Counted from the stretch's first letter, positions 17,722 to 26,443 are shown. The stretch is DNA of 64,000 bases from CAVZTX01 sp963778375 (GCA_963778375.1 CAVZTX010000035.1:12577-76576), one strand, 5' to 3'. Made by a program: numbers and translations. Notes: generated from the sequence alone by a model not told the origin.

Positions 17722-17917
17722 ATGGTTTTTTCTCCTGTCACAACCAGAATGCTCTATAAAGCAATCATCGTAAAATACGGTGATCTCGGGAACTGGCCTT
17801 GGTAACAGGCTCTCTCCGTATCTATCATTTTTTTAGCAGTATAACATAAGCAGCATACAGCGCAAAGAGTTCCGATTCCACCAACAATCAGGTGCCGAGG
17901 GTTACGATGCTGATAGT

Positions 17918-17941
17918 GCAGGGGCGACCCTTGTGGTCGCC
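17918..17941. repeat. Family B palindrome
   Basis: GCAGGGGCGACC-CTTGT-GGTCGCC forms a compact hairpin just beyond the nadE stop (17947). Its flanks are also related as an inverted copy: GATTCCACCAACAA (about 17875-17890) is nearly complementary to the end of nadE, TTATTGGTGGAAC. Confidence 0.7.
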
Positions 17942-17946
17942 TTGAC

Positions 17947-18804
17947 TTATTGGTGGAACGATTCATTGCCCCTCTCTGTCTTCCACCAGGTATCAAAAGG
18001 AGTGATAGGTACATTTCGTTTATGCTCGGTGGCGCGGTAACGATATTCGATCTGTTGCGCTACTTCATCAGGAACATCTTTCCCTTCGAGATAGTCGTCT
18101 ATCACTTTATAGCTGAATTTGAGTTCATCTTCGTCAAGTCGACCCGGATTATAATCAAGCAGGTCGGCGGTAGGCGGTTTTGTATAAATCCGCTCATCCG
18201 CACCAAGAAAACGCAGTAATGAGCGACCCTGTTGTTTCGTGAGTCCACTCAGCGGGGTCAGATCCACGCCTCCATCACCATACTTGGTGAAAAAACCTGC
18301 TACCGCTTCGGCTGCATGGTCAGTACCTACAACCAGGACGTTAAACTGATTGGCGAAGCGATAATGCACCGTCATACGTTCCTGCGCCTTCTGGTTCCCT
18401 TTGTTATAGTCCGTCATAGAAAGACCGGTTGCTTTTTCAAATGATGCAACCGCACTATCTACGGCAGGCTGAATATTTATGGTGTAGATTTTGTCGGGAG
18501 CAATAAATTGCAAAGCGCGCTGGGCATCTTCTTCGTCCCGTTGTATACCATAGGGAAGTCGAAGAGCAATAAAGAGATAGTCTTTGCCTGTTTGCGTGCG
18601 TAGTTCCTCTACCGCAAACTGGCACAAACGCCCAGCAAGGCATGAATCCTGGCCGCCCGAAATGCTGAGAACGAAGCCGTTCATGCCTGAATATATCAAA
18701 TAGTCCTTTAAGAACTGTACTCGGAAAGCCACTTCTTGTGACGGATCTATTGCCGCTTTTGTATGTAACACTTCAATAATTTGTCTTTGTTTCGCAGTTG
18801 TCAT
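17947..18804 (-). CDS. nadE: NAD+ synthetase (ammonia-dependent type)
   Basis: 285 residues from the ATG at 18804. An ATG six bases earlier is too close to the AAGGAG site; the chosen one is eight bases from it. SGGQDSCLAGRLCQ is the ATP-pyrophosphatase SGGxDS loop, RLPYGIQRDEEDAQ and GTDHAAEAVAGFFTKYGDGG are NadE signatures, and LTKQQGRSLLRFLGA follows. The enzyme turns deamido-NAD, ATP and ammonia into NAD+. Size and the absence of a glutaminase domain fit the bacterial NH3-dependent form (E. coli 275 residues). Confidence 0.95.
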   Translation of the reverse strand: MTTAKQRQIIEVLHTKAAIDPSQEVAFRVQFLKDYLIYSGMNGFVLSISGGQDSCLAGRLCQFAVEELRTQTGKDYLFIALRLPYGIQRDEEDAQRALQFIAPDKIYTINIQPAVDSAVASFEKATGLSMTDYNKGNQKAQERMTVHYRFANQFNVLVVGTDHAAEAVAGFFTKYGDGGVDLTPLSGLTKQQGRSLLRFLGADERIYTKPPTADLLDYNPGRLDEDELKFSYKVIDDYLEGKDVPDEVAQQIEYRYRATEHKRNVPITPFDTWWKTERGNESFHQ

Positions 18805-19076
18805 CAGCATAGCTCCTTATTAACATGTACTATTCTGTGAACTTCTCCCAATTATACCTGTTGTGGGGTACCACGGCTAGCACACTATAACTTAGAGTTC
18901 CCTGCATCTCGACGCCCCCACCGACTCTTGTTATCAGACGGTGCCATAAAACCATGGGCTTCAACCACAGATACTTGAGGCAGATCCTTGTTTTGGGCCT
19001 TGAGAGGCGGGATAGTGCTGGACTATTGACAATATACAGCATAAAGCTATATATTGGTTCTATTAGCAAGCTAGCG

Positions 19077-19452
19077 TACAAGTCCAATCGGAATGTCTTC
19101 TACTCGTGCAAGTACCATGTGGTGTTCTGCCCGAAGTATCGGCGCAAGGTCCTTATTGAGCCGATAGCGGGCACCTGATACAGATCATTCATGACGTGTG
19201 CCAGGAGAATGAAGCAGAAGTGTTGAGTTTAGAGGTCATGCCCGATCACGTGCATCTGCTCATTGAGTGTAACCCGCAATTCGGGATACATCGGTTGGTA
19301 CGGCTCATCAAAGGCCGCTCTTGCGGCAAGAGTGCCCTGTATTGAAACGGAGGCTCCCGACCTTGTGGACAAACAGCTATTTAGTGAGTACGGTGGGCGG
19401 AGCGCCACTTGCCGTCATCAAGCAGTATATCGAGAATCAGAAGCATGTCTAA
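19077..19452 (+). pseudogene. tnpA: tnpA (HUH Y1 transposase) pseudogene
   Basis: Three frames are needed to read the protein. First comes YKSNRNVFYSCKYHVVFCPKYRRKVLIEPIA (about 19077-19166). Then, after a frameshift near 19170, IQIIHDVCQENEAEVLSLEVMPDHVHLLIECNPQFGIHRLVRLIKGRS with the HUH motif HVH. After degraded sequence with stops around 19345, STVGGAPLAVIKQYIENQKHV with the catalytic Tyr closes the gene. The HUH motif and Tyr are in different frames, and the YLREEF region is scrambled, so no active transposase can be made. The end overlaps the tnpB start. Confidence 0.85.
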
Positions 19453-20668
19453 GCAAGCGTATAAATTCAGACTATATCCCACCCGCAAGCAGCGTGAACA
19501 CTTGCAGAAGACACTTGATGCTTGCCGTATCCTCTACAATGCGGCACTGCAAGAACGACGCGATGCCTACCATTTTCACGTGAGACAGCACCCCAACTAC
19601 TATGACGCAACCACCCGCAAAGAGCGGAGCCGTGAGTTAGAGATCAACTACTACAGCCAGGCTAATCAATTGCCTGAGATCAAAGGGATCCAAGAAGAGT
19701 ACCAGGATGTCCATTCTCAGGTGCTGCAAGATGTCTTGAGGCGAGTACAGAAAGCATTTGATGCCTTCTTTCGGCGAGTGAAGAATGGTGAAGAACCTGG
19801 ATACCCACGTTTCCAGGGCACAGGCCGCTATGACAGCTTCACCTACCCGCAAGCGGGCTTTTCCTTGACGATTGACAGCCGCGTGTGCCTCTCTAAGATT
19901 GGCAGCATCAAAGTCAAGCCGCACCGAGCGATCAAGGGTACAATCAAAACCTGTACAATCAAGCGAGAAGGGGATTGCTGGTACGTAGTATTTGCCTGTG
20001 AAGTAGAACATAAGCCGATGGAAGAAGAAACGGCAGCCATCGGCATAGATCTGGGTTTGCTGCATTTTGCTACCCTCTCGGATGGCAGCACGATAGACAA
20101 CCCGCGCTTTTTGCGCAAGGCAGAACAGCGAGTAGCACACTTGCAGCAAGCCCTTTCCCGCAAAAAGCGCGACTCGCACCGACGCAAGGAAGCAGGAAAG
20201 CTGGTTGGGAAGGCACACCGCAAGGTCAAAAACCAACGGCGTGATTTTCTGCACAAAGCCAGCCGAAAGCTCGTCAATGCCTATGGAACGCTTGTCTTTG
20301 AGGAATTGCAGCCCGCCAACATGAGCAAGCGCCCCAAACCGAGACAAGATGAAAACGGAAAGTATCTTCCAAATGGAGCCGCTGCGAAGGGTGGATTAAA
20401 CAAAAGTATTGCTGATGCTGGGTGGGCGATGTTCCAACAGTTCTGTACCTACAAAGCTGCAAATGCTGGCAGGACAGTGCTGTTCGTGAACCCCAGATAT
20501 ACCAGCCAAATCTGTAGCGGCTGTGGCGCGGTCGTCAAAAAGGAACTCAGTGAGCGCCAGCACTCGTGCAAGTGTGGCTGCTCGCTCGATCGTGACCACA
20601 ACGCCGCCTTAAACATCCTTCGGCTCGGACGGAGCCGTCAGGGAAACCTGAGAAGCCCTGCGCTTTAG
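19445..20668 (+). CDS. tnpB: TnpB RNA-guided nuclease (IS605 OrfB)
   Basis: 407 residues from the ATG at 19445, where family similarity begins (MSKQAYKFRLYPTRKQ). The N-terminal helix-turn-helix/wedge region is followed by a RuvC domain: IGIDLGLLHFATL with Asp202, LVFEELQPANM with Glu286, and DRDHNAALNI with Asp384. Between the last two is a zinc ribbon with CSGCG and CKCGC. All catalytic residues are present, so it should be an active RNA-guided DNA nuclease of the kind ancestral to Cas12. Its guide RNA (reRNA/omegaRNA) would come from the 3' part of the gene and the element's right end at about 20600-20700. Confidence 0.93.
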   Translation: MSKQAYKFRLYPTRKQREHLQKTLDACRILYNAALQERRDAYHFHVRQHPNYYDATTRKERSRELEINYYSQANQLPEIKGIQEEYQDVHSQVLQDVLRRVQKAFDAFFRRVKNGEEPGYPRFQGTGRYDSFTYPQAGFSLTIDSRVCLSKIGSIKVKPHRAIKGTIKTCTIKREGDCWYVVFACEVEHKPMEEETAAIGIDLGLLHFATLSDGSTIDNPRFLRKAEQRVAHLQQALSRKKRDSHRRKEAGKLVGKAHRKVKNQRRDFLHKASRKLVNAYGTLVFEELQPANMSKRPKPRQDENGKYLPNGAAAKGGLNKSIADAGWAMFQQFCTYKAANAGRTVLFVNPRYTSQICSGCGAVVKKELSERQHSCKCGCSLDRDHNAALNILRLGRSRQGNLRSPAL

Positions 20669-20706
20669 CACTGGGGAGTCGTCACAATGCCTAATGGATT
20701 ATAATT

Positions 20707-20809
20707 ACTAGTACACGAACGCTTAAATCCTTCTGTAGTTTAAATGTATCTCGTATGGCTCTCTAGGCTCATTCCTATCATGTCTTTATTTGAGCGTTCG
20801 TGTACTAGT
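20707..20809. repeat. Perfect 17-bp inverted repeat pair around 69 bases
   Basis: ACTAGTACACGAACGCT (20707-20723) and its exact complement (20793-20809) bracket an AT-rich stretch between the IS element and the pfp-type gene. The right arm ends 27 bases before the predicted start codon. It could be a small non-autonomous element, a long-stem leader structure or a pair of operator sites. Confidence 0.7.
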
Positions 20810-20836
20810 AACAGGAAAAGAAGAGGGGGTAATCCA

Positions 20837-22027
20837 TTGTCATCATCAACACCCAAAAATCTCATCATCGGCCAATCAGGCGGAGCAACCGCCGTCATCA
20901 ACGCCAGTCTCGTCGGAGCTGTCGAGGCCGCAATGGCAGATGCACGCATAGACGCCATCTATGGCATGCGCTACGGCGTCGAAGGCCTGCTGAAAGAAAA
21001 CCTGGTTGACCTGCGACAGCAACCCGCCAACCTGTGGCAGCAACTACTGAACACCCCTTCAGCAGCGCTCGGCTCATGCCGCTACAAGCTACAAGAAAAC
21101 GACCCCGCACAAGCTGTAGCATTGTTTCGCAAATACAACATACGCTATCTGCTCTACATTGGTGGAAACGACTCGGCCGACACCGCGCATCGCATCGCGC
21201 TGGCCGCACAGGACGAAAGTTACGACCTACAGGCGATCAGCATTCCCAAAACCATCGACAATGACCTGCCCTTTACTGACCACTGCCCCGGCTATGGTAG
21301 CGCAGCCCGCTTTCTTGCGCTAGCTACCATTGACTCGACCATGAACACCATATCCATACCAACACACTATCCCGTTAAAGTCATAGAAACAATGGGGCGT
21401 GACGCAGGCTGGCTAGCAGCATCCTCCGCGCTGGGGAAACGCGATGATACTGACCCACCACACATCATCCTGATGCCGGAACACCCTTTTAATACCGACC
21501 ACTTCCTACAGCAGGTCGAAGCAGTCTATCGTCGCCTGGGCTACGTAACCATCGTTGCCGCCGAAGCTATCCGCGACGAGCAGGGCCAACCACTTGGAGC
21601 CATCGGGCAAGTCGGAACCGACGCGTTCCATCACCCACTATTGAGTGGTACCGCCCAATACCTTGTACAATTAGTAATGCAGCATTTGAAGTTACGCGCG
21701 CGTTTTGACAAACCGGGCGATCTTCAGCGCATGTCATCGACCACTGTCTCACCTACCGATCGTGAAGAGGCATATCTGGTAGGAAAAATGGGCGTCCATG
21801 CCCTCTTGAACGGCGAAAGCGATAAAATGATTACATTGGAGCGTCAGAAAGCACCCTCCTACCATTGCGCTACCGGACTGGTAGAACTTGCAAAGGTAGC
21901 AAACGTGCAGAAACTGATGCCCGATCACTACCTGGATACCAGCCGAACCATGGTCACCCAGGCATTCCAGGACTATGCATTACCATTGATTGGCGGCCCA
22001 TTACCGCACTATCTATACAAACTGTAG
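20837..22027 (+). CDS. pfp: 6-phosphofructokinase, probably PPi-dependent
   Basis: 396 residues from a TTG at 20837, which has AGAGGGGG seven bases upstream and where family similarity begins (NLIIGQSGGATAVINASLVG). An upstream ATG at 20744 lies inside an inverted repeat with no ribosome site. GGNDSADTAHR replaces the GGDGS of ATP-dependent enzymes, and PKTIDNDL has Lys where ATP-PFK has Gly; both point to the pyrophosphate-dependent clade. MGRDAGWLAA is the fructose-6-phosphate-binding motif. The enzyme interconverts fructose-6-P and fructose-1,6-bisP. The next gene, phosphopentomutase, follows 37 bases later, so the two are probably co-transcribed. Confidence 0.85.
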   Translation: MSSSTPKNLIIGQSGGATAVINASLVGAVEAAMADARIDAIYGMRYGVEGLLKENLVDLRQQPANLWQQLLNTPSAALGSCRYKLQENDPAQAVALFRKYNIRYLLYIGGNDSADTAHRIALAAQDESYDLQAISIPKTIDNDLPFTDHCPGYGSAARFLALATIDSTMNTISIPTHYPVKVIETMGRDAGWLAASSALGKRDDTDPPHIILMPEHPFNTDHFLQQVEAVYRRLGYVTIVAAEAIRDEQGQPLGAIGQVGTDAFHHPLLSGTAQYLVQLVMQHLKLRARFDKPGDLQRMSSTTVSPTDREEAYLVGKMGVHALLNGESDKMITLERQKAPSYHCATGLVELAKVANVQKLMPDHYLDTSRTMVTQAFQDYALPLIGGPLPHYLYKL

Positions 22028-22064
22028 GGACTGCTGTATCGGCCATTGGCCAAAGGATCAAACT

Positions 22065-23245
22065 ATGACACAACTTCAAAGAGCCATTCTCGTCGTACTC
22101 GACGGGGTAGGCGCAGGCGCAAATCCAGACGCCCAAACATACGGTGACGACGGAGCCAGTTCCCTCGAACACTGCGCCCAGGCTATTGGGGGCCTGGAAT
22201 TGCCCAACCTTGGACGCATTGGCCTTGGCAATATCACCCCTATTCTGGGCACACCGCCAACTCCCAACGCTCAAGGAGCCTATGGCCGCATGGAGGAAGC
22301 AGCAGCAGGAAAAGACAGTACAACAGGCCACTGGGAAATGACCGGCGTTGTCCTGCAAAAGCCCTTACCGACCTATCCAAACGGATTTCCCGCCGACCTC
22401 GTAGAAGCTTTTGAAAAGGCTATTGGGCGCAAGGTGATTGGCAACAAAGCAGCTTCGGGCACCGAAATCATTCAGGAACTCGGCGAAGAACATGTACGTA
22501 CAGCTCGCCCCATCCTCTATACCTCTGCCGATAGCGTCTTTCAAATCGCCGCCCATCAGGAAGTCATTCCTCTCGCAGAGCTCTATCATATCTGCCGGAC
22601 TGCGCGTGGAATGTTGACCGGTGAGCATGCGGTTGGGCGCGTTATCGCTCGTCCATTTGTAGGTACGCCCGGCTCATTTCACCGTACAGAGCATCGCCGT
22701 GATTTCTCACTTGCACCACTGGGCACAACATTACTCAACGTGCTCAAGGACAGCGGTAAAGAAGTCATCGGCATCGGCAAGATCGAAGATCTCTTTGCCG
22801 GACGCGGCCTCACGCAGCGTGATCATACCGAAACCAACCGCGACGGTATGACCGCAACACTTCGCTGGCTTGATAAAAGTTTTGCGGGACTACTCTTTGT
22901 CAATCTGGTAGAATTTGATATGTTATGGGGCCATCGTCGGGATAGCCAGGGTTACGCGCAGGCATTACGCGACGTAGATACCTGGTTTGCCCAGGTACAG
23001 CAGGTCATGCAGCCGGAGATGCCATCTTCTTTACCGCTGACCATGGCGTCGACCCAACCTACCGCGGCACCGATCACACACGCGAAGAGGTCCCATTACT
23101 CGCATTCGGTGAGCCAGTACGAGCCGGAGTCAACCTCGGTGTACGTCCCACCTTTGCCGACCTGGGTCAAACATTAGCACAAGCCTTTCACGTTGAGCCG
23201 CTCGCAGCTGGCACGAGCTTCGCATCGGATATAGGACTTGTATGA
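22065..23245 (+). pseudogene. deoB: Phosphopentomutase with a single-base frameshift
   Basis: The frame from the ATG at 22065 (AAAGGATC upstream) reads as DeoB: AILVVLDGVGAGANPDAQ with a metal ligand, GKDSTTGHWEMTG with the phospho-acceptor site, and ASGTEIIQELGEEH. At 23014-23019 one base is missing. The zero frame ends at 23177 with a foreign tail, while the next frame continues with AIFFTADHGVDPTYRGTDHTREEVPLL, the C-terminal metal-binding motif, up to a TGA at 23243-23245. Restoring one G gives 393 residues, the normal length. Either the gene is freshly inactivated, or this is a sequencing error or recoding site. The enzyme normally interconverts ribose-1-P and ribose-5-P. Confidence 0.85.
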
Positions 23246-23327
23246 CTGAGACACTACGTAGCAACTGTAATGTAGGGGCAACCTTTTCGGTTGCCCGCAA
23301 CGCATAGGACTCGTATGACTGAGACAC
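23231..23327. repeat. Family B palindrome between 24-bp direct repeats
   Basis: ATAGGACTYGTATGACTGAG-ACAC occurs at 23231-23254 and 23304-23327 with a single mismatch. Between the copies is a hairpin element TGTAGGGGCAACC-TTTTC-GGTTGCCCGCA (23271-23299). The offset is 73 bp, as at 366-468. The left copy contains the deoB stop and the right copy the start codon of the acetyltransferase gene. Before the event the two genes probably overlapped as ATGA. Confidence 0.8.
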
Positions 23328-23866
23328 AACACAGAAATGCCAATCTAATCTTACGTGGAGAGCGAATTTACCTACGTCGTCCGGTAATAAAAGACGCTCA
23401 CTACGTCTTTCACTGGGAACGCGATGAAGAAGTATGGCGTTATGATCCCCATCGCCCTTACTCTCAAAGCATACCGGAATTTCTACCAATCTTCGAGCGC
23501 AACTACGTACAGGGCAATGGGCGACAATTCTGGTTCATCATTGAGGATGAATGGCATACTCCCATCGGCACCATCACCTACTTTAACGTCGATTATCGTC
23601 TAGGCCAGGTTGAGATAGGCCTGGGACTTGGCGATAAAACACGCTGGGGCAAAGGCTATGGACCGGAGGCAATTCGCACCCTCGTGCAATATATCTTTAC
23701 CTTACCCAGCTTTGTCCGCATCTATGCCGAGACTGCCTTAGCAAATCAGCCCGCACGCCGTGCTTTCGCCAAAGCCAACTTCAAGGAAGTCGGCCAAATT
23801 TACGATCCCCGTAGTTCCGGCGAACCCTGGATACTCCTAGAAATCTGGAAGAGAGTAACTCAATAA
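23315..23866 (+). CDS. GNAT-family N-acetyltransferase (RimJ/RimL-like)
   Basis: 183 residues from the ATG at 23315, inside the right direct repeat, with AGGA upstream. LRGERIYLRRPVIKDAHYVFHWERDEEVWRYDPH, VEIGLGLGDKTRWGKGYGPEAIRTLVQYIF and ANQPARRAFAKANFKEVG are the usual RimJ/RimL-type motifs; WGKGYG is the acetyl-CoA pyrophosphate loop. Members acetylate N-termini of ribosomal proteins or small amines; the substrate here is unknown. It lies between deoB and the phosphohexomutase gene. Confidence 0.85.
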   Translation: MTETQHRNANLILRGERIYLRRPVIKDAHYVFHWERDEEVWRYDPHRPYSQSIPEFLPIFERNYVQGNGRQFWFIIEDEWHTPIGTITYFNVDYRLGQVEIGLGLGDKTRWGKGYGPEAIRTLVQYIFTLPSFVRIYAETALANQPARRAFAKANFKEVGQIYDPRSSGEPWILLEIWKRVTQ

Positions 23867-23900
23867 CGCAAGTAAACAAATATCCTATAATGAACCATAA

Positions 23901-23918
23901 GGCCCGATGTATCGGCCA
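23901..23918. repeat. Family A half element in the leader of the phosphohexomutase gene
   Basis: GGCCCGATGTATCGGCCA contains the palindrome CCGAT-GT-ATCGG, identical to the second hairpin of family A. A TATAAT hexamer at 23886-23891 lies just upstream, so the hairpin would form close to the 5' end of the mRNA, about 20 bases before the start codon. Confidence 0.55.
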
Positions 23919-23939
23919 TAGAAAGGAATACACTCAACA

Positions 23940-25301
23940 ATGACCAACTCCAATGTCACCATCAATCCCGCCATTTTCAAAGCGTACGACGTACGTGGTA
24001 TTTATGGGCAGGATCTTACCGACGAAATTGCTTACCTCATCGGACGGGCAGCAGCTCAATATTTGAACGTTCCGGAAATTGCGGTTGGCCGCGATATGCG
24101 CCTCTCATCGCCCCAACTGGCTGCCGCCTTGATACGAGGCATCTCCGACCAGGGCGTTAATGCCATTGACCTCGGCCTGACAACAACCGATGAACTCTAT
24201 TTTGCCGTGGGCAAGTTCAATTACCATGCAGGTGCGATGATCACTGCATCGCACAACCCCGGTAAATACAATGGAGTGAAATTTTGTCGTGAGCAGGCAT
24301 TCCCCATCAGTCTGGAATCCGGCTTGGCCGATATCCGCGACCTCGCAATCAATGGCAACTTTTCCGAAGCGGCTCAAAAAGGCCAGATTACAAAACGTGA
24401 TGTCACCGATGATTATGTCAAACACGCCCTCTCATTCATTGACGTAAGCAAAATTCGACCGCTCAAGGTAGTAATCGACGCGGGCAACGGTATGGCAGGT
24501 ATGATTATGCCCAAAGTATTTCAGCACCTTCCCTGCGAACTCGTCCCACTCTACTTTGAATTGGATGGCAGCTTCCCCCATCATCCGGCCAGCCCAATCG
24601 AGCCGGAAAACATGGAAGACCTGCGAAACAAAGTGCGCGAAGTCCATGCCGACCTTGGTGCAGCCTTCGATGGTGATGCAGATCGCATGTTCCCTGTAGA
24701 TGAGCAGGGCAATGTGGTGGATGGTTCAATGGTAACGGCAGCCGTCTCAAACAGTCTGCTCCACAAATTCCCCGGTTCAACCATCCTCTACAATCTCATC
24801 GTCTCGAAAAGTGTGCCTGAACTGATCAACCAGCTTGGCGGCAAGCCCGTCCGCACCCGCGTCGGACACTCCTATATCAAGGCAGAAATGCGCAACCTCA
24901 ACGCCATCTTCGGCGGCGAGCACTCCGGTCATTTCTACTTCCGCGACAACTGGTACGCCGACTCCGGCCTGATCGCATTCCTGATCATCCTGGAACTCGT
25001 CTCCATCGAAAACAAACCCTTCTCCGAGTTGCTCAAACCACTCGATAAATGGGTACGCAGCGGCGAAATCAACACAACCGTGAGTGATGTCCAGGGCAAG
25101 TTGCACGCCCTCGAAGATCACTACGCCAAACAAGCGCAGTCTGTTGATCACATGGACGGCATCACCCTCGACTTCAGTGACTGGTGGTTCAACGTGCGCC
25201 CCTCCAACACCGAACCCCTCCTACGACTCAACGTCGAAGCCAAAGACCAGTCCTTGATGCAGCAGAAACGAGACGAACTGCTATCGTTTATTCGCAGCTA
25301 A
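23940..25301 (+). CDS. Phosphomannomutase/phosphoglucomutase
   Basis: 453 residues. The four alpha-D-phosphohexomutase signatures are present in order: TASHNPGKYNG with the phosphorylated Ser104, AFDGDADRMF binding Mg2+, GGEHSGHFYFRD for sugar recognition, and RPSNTEPLLRLNVEAK binding the substrate phosphate. The enzyme interconverts hexose-6-P and hexose-1-P and feeds GDP-mannose or glucan synthesis, consistent with the GT-C mannosyltransferase-like genes in this window. The start ATG has AAAGGAAT upstream. Mannose versus glucose preference is not decided by these motifs. Confidence 0.93.
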   Translation: MTNSNVTINPAIFKAYDVRGIYGQDLTDEIAYLIGRAAAQYLNVPEIAVGRDMRLSSPQLAAALIRGISDQGVNAIDLGLTTTDELYFAVGKFNYHAGAMITASHNPGKYNGVKFCREQAFPISLESGLADIRDLAINGNFSEAAQKGQITKRDVTDDYVKHALSFIDVSKIRPLKVVIDAGNGMAGMIMPKVFQHLPCELVPLYFELDGSFPHHPASPIEPENMEDLRNKVREVHADLGAAFDGDADRMFPVDEQGNVVDGSMVTAAVSNSLLHKFPGSTILYNLIVSKSVPELINQLGGKPVRTRVGHSYIKAEMRNLNAIFGGEHSGHFYFRDNWYADSGLIAFLIILELVSIENKPFSELLKPLDKWVRSGEINTTVSDVQGKLHALEDHYAKQAQSVDHMDGITLDFSDWWFNVRPSNTEPLLRLNVEAKDQSLMQQKRDELLSFIRS

Positions 25302-25331
25302 AACTCGCCTCCATCTGTACGCAAGGACAAA

Positions 25332-25376
25332 AATACCCTGGTTTCGTAGCACACTCAGAACAGAAACCAGGGTATT
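25332..25376 (+). terminator. Terminator hairpin after the phosphohexomutase gene
   Basis: AATACCCTGGTTT (25332-25344) and its complement (25364-25376) form a 13-bp stem, followed by CATTATTA. A very similar ATACCCTGG stem ends the next gene at 26117. A second stem CGGTTTCC/GGAAACCG lies at 25511-25540. The gap 25377-25619 shows no gene. Confidence 0.6.
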
Positions 25377-25619
25377 CATTATTAGAAATCACCCCACAAC
25401 CCTATACTCCAATAACTCCTCTGCAAAAACGTCCCAAAAATCGGTTTGTTGAAAATGAACAAAGCAAATGTCACTGGTACAAGAGCGCTCACATAACTAC
25501 TATGACACATCGGTTTCCCACAACAGACCGACGGAAACCGCCAAAGCTTTGATATCACACTATCTTTATATTGACCATCCTAATCCTAACCGAAGGAAAA
25601 TGAAGGAGAACAGGCATCC

Positions 25620-26111
25620 ATGCGAATGGCCCTCGTAAAACGTCAAACATCTTTTATCATGTTTGTAGGCTTGTTGCTTTTGTTCTTGCTAGCAGCATGC
25701 GGCAGCAAGACATCCAGCACCACTTCTAGCGTATCCACAACAGCTTCAAACCCAACTACGACTAATTCAGTTGCTGCATCAGGTACAGCCGCGGTAACAA
25801 CCTTGCTCCCGATGATGACACTCGTTGGTCAACCCACAGCCAAATTAGTCTCAGGACATCACGTCTTTGAGGTGATCGGTAAGATCAAAAACGGCGACAC
25901 CAAACAACACGATATTTACGTCCAGGCAACACTCTTGGATGCTTCTGGAGCAATCATCGGCTCAACCGCCTTTTTCAACGTCGATGACGTGCCTGGTGGC
26001 GGAACATCAAGCTTTACCATTCAAGGCACAACCTTGCAACCTACCTGGACCACCGTTCAGGTGAAAGTAGTCGGACTAACCGAGAATATCGGTACTTCAG
26101 GCGACAACTAA
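25620..26111 (+). CDS. Small lipoprotein with FxLYD-like domain
   Basis: 163 residues with a clear ribosome site (GAAGGAG). The N-terminal leader ends LLAACGS, a lipobox, so the protein is anchored in the membrane on the outside. A Ser/Thr-rich linker of about 35 residues precedes one compact domain (HHVFEVIGKIKNGDTKQHDIYVQATLLDASGAIIGSTAFF) typical of FxLYD-type immunoglobulin-like domains in bacterial surface lipoproteins. Binding partner unknown. It stands alone between two terminators. Confidence 0.7.
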   Translation: MRMALVKRQTSFIMFVGLLLLFLLAACGSKTSSTTSSVSTTASNPTTTNSVAASGTAAVTTLLPMMTLVGQPTAKLVSGHHVFEVIGKIKNGDTKQHDIYVQATLLDASGAIIGSTAFFNVDDVPGGGTSSFTIQGTTLQPTWTTVQVKVVGLTENIGTSGDN

Positions 26112-26116
26112 AACCG

Positions 26117-26164
26117 AAAACAAATACCCTGGTTTGCGTACAATGGAACTAGGGTATTTGTTTT
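26117..26164 (+). terminator. Intrinsic terminator
   Basis: AAAACAAATACCCT (26117-26130) and AGGGTATTTGTTTT (26151-26164) form a perfect 14-bp stem with the T-run in its 3' arm, directly after the lipoprotein stop. Confidence 0.75.
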
Positions 26165-26443
26165 GTGACACACTTTGTCTTTTTACCTCGCAAAAAACTT
26201 CTGGAATATGGTATAATTCCCAGGGAAAAGTTTCTTGCTCGCATGGGATGAGTAGAAAACTCCGTAGACACCCAACAAAAAGCAATAAGCATTCCCCTTC
26301 CCCGTTGTCATTGTAGCAAGTTGTAGTCCTCAAGGAACTCAATAAACCGATAAATATCGTAGCTTCGTCTTCGTCAGGAAAAGAATTGCAGCACCCGTAC
26401 ATGTCCAATAAAGTGTGAGCTTTCAGCTAGAGAGAGGAAAGCC
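26165..26443. other. Gene-free stretch with a -10-like box
   Basis: No gene seen. TATAAT at 26212-26217 may be the -10 of a promoter for the small gene at 26444, but no good -35 stands 17 bases upstream. Confidence 0.35.

Larger units (their letters stand above)
19060..20700 (+). mobile_element. IS200/IS605-type element, tnpA dead, tnpB intact
   Basis: A tnpA remnant followed by an overlapping full-length tnpB is the layout of IS605-group elements. These move as single-stranded DNA through subterminal hairpins, without inverted repeats or target duplication, so the exact ends cannot be fixed by eye. The left end should lie within about 100 bases before 19077 and the right end shortly after the tnpB stop, near CACTGGGGAGTCGTCACAAT (20670-20689). 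With tnpA broken, the copy could move only with help from another TnpA. Confidence 0.75.

Noticed and set aside
18830..19087. 85-codon minus-strand frame upstream of nadE
   Set aside because: Covers the left end of the IS element and the nadE leader; no motif and no ribosome site.
19637..20347. 236-codon minus-strand frame opposite tnpB
   Set aside because: Shadow of the conserved tnpB gene; no family motif.
20744..20836. ATG at 20744 as the start of the phosphofructokinase gene
   Set aside because: The added 31 residues fall in an inverted repeat, have no ribosome site and no family similarity. The TTG at 20837 has a strong site.
22028..22050. Possible family A half element between pfp and deoB
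   Set aside because: Only CTGTATCGGCC matches; too short and without the paired arm.
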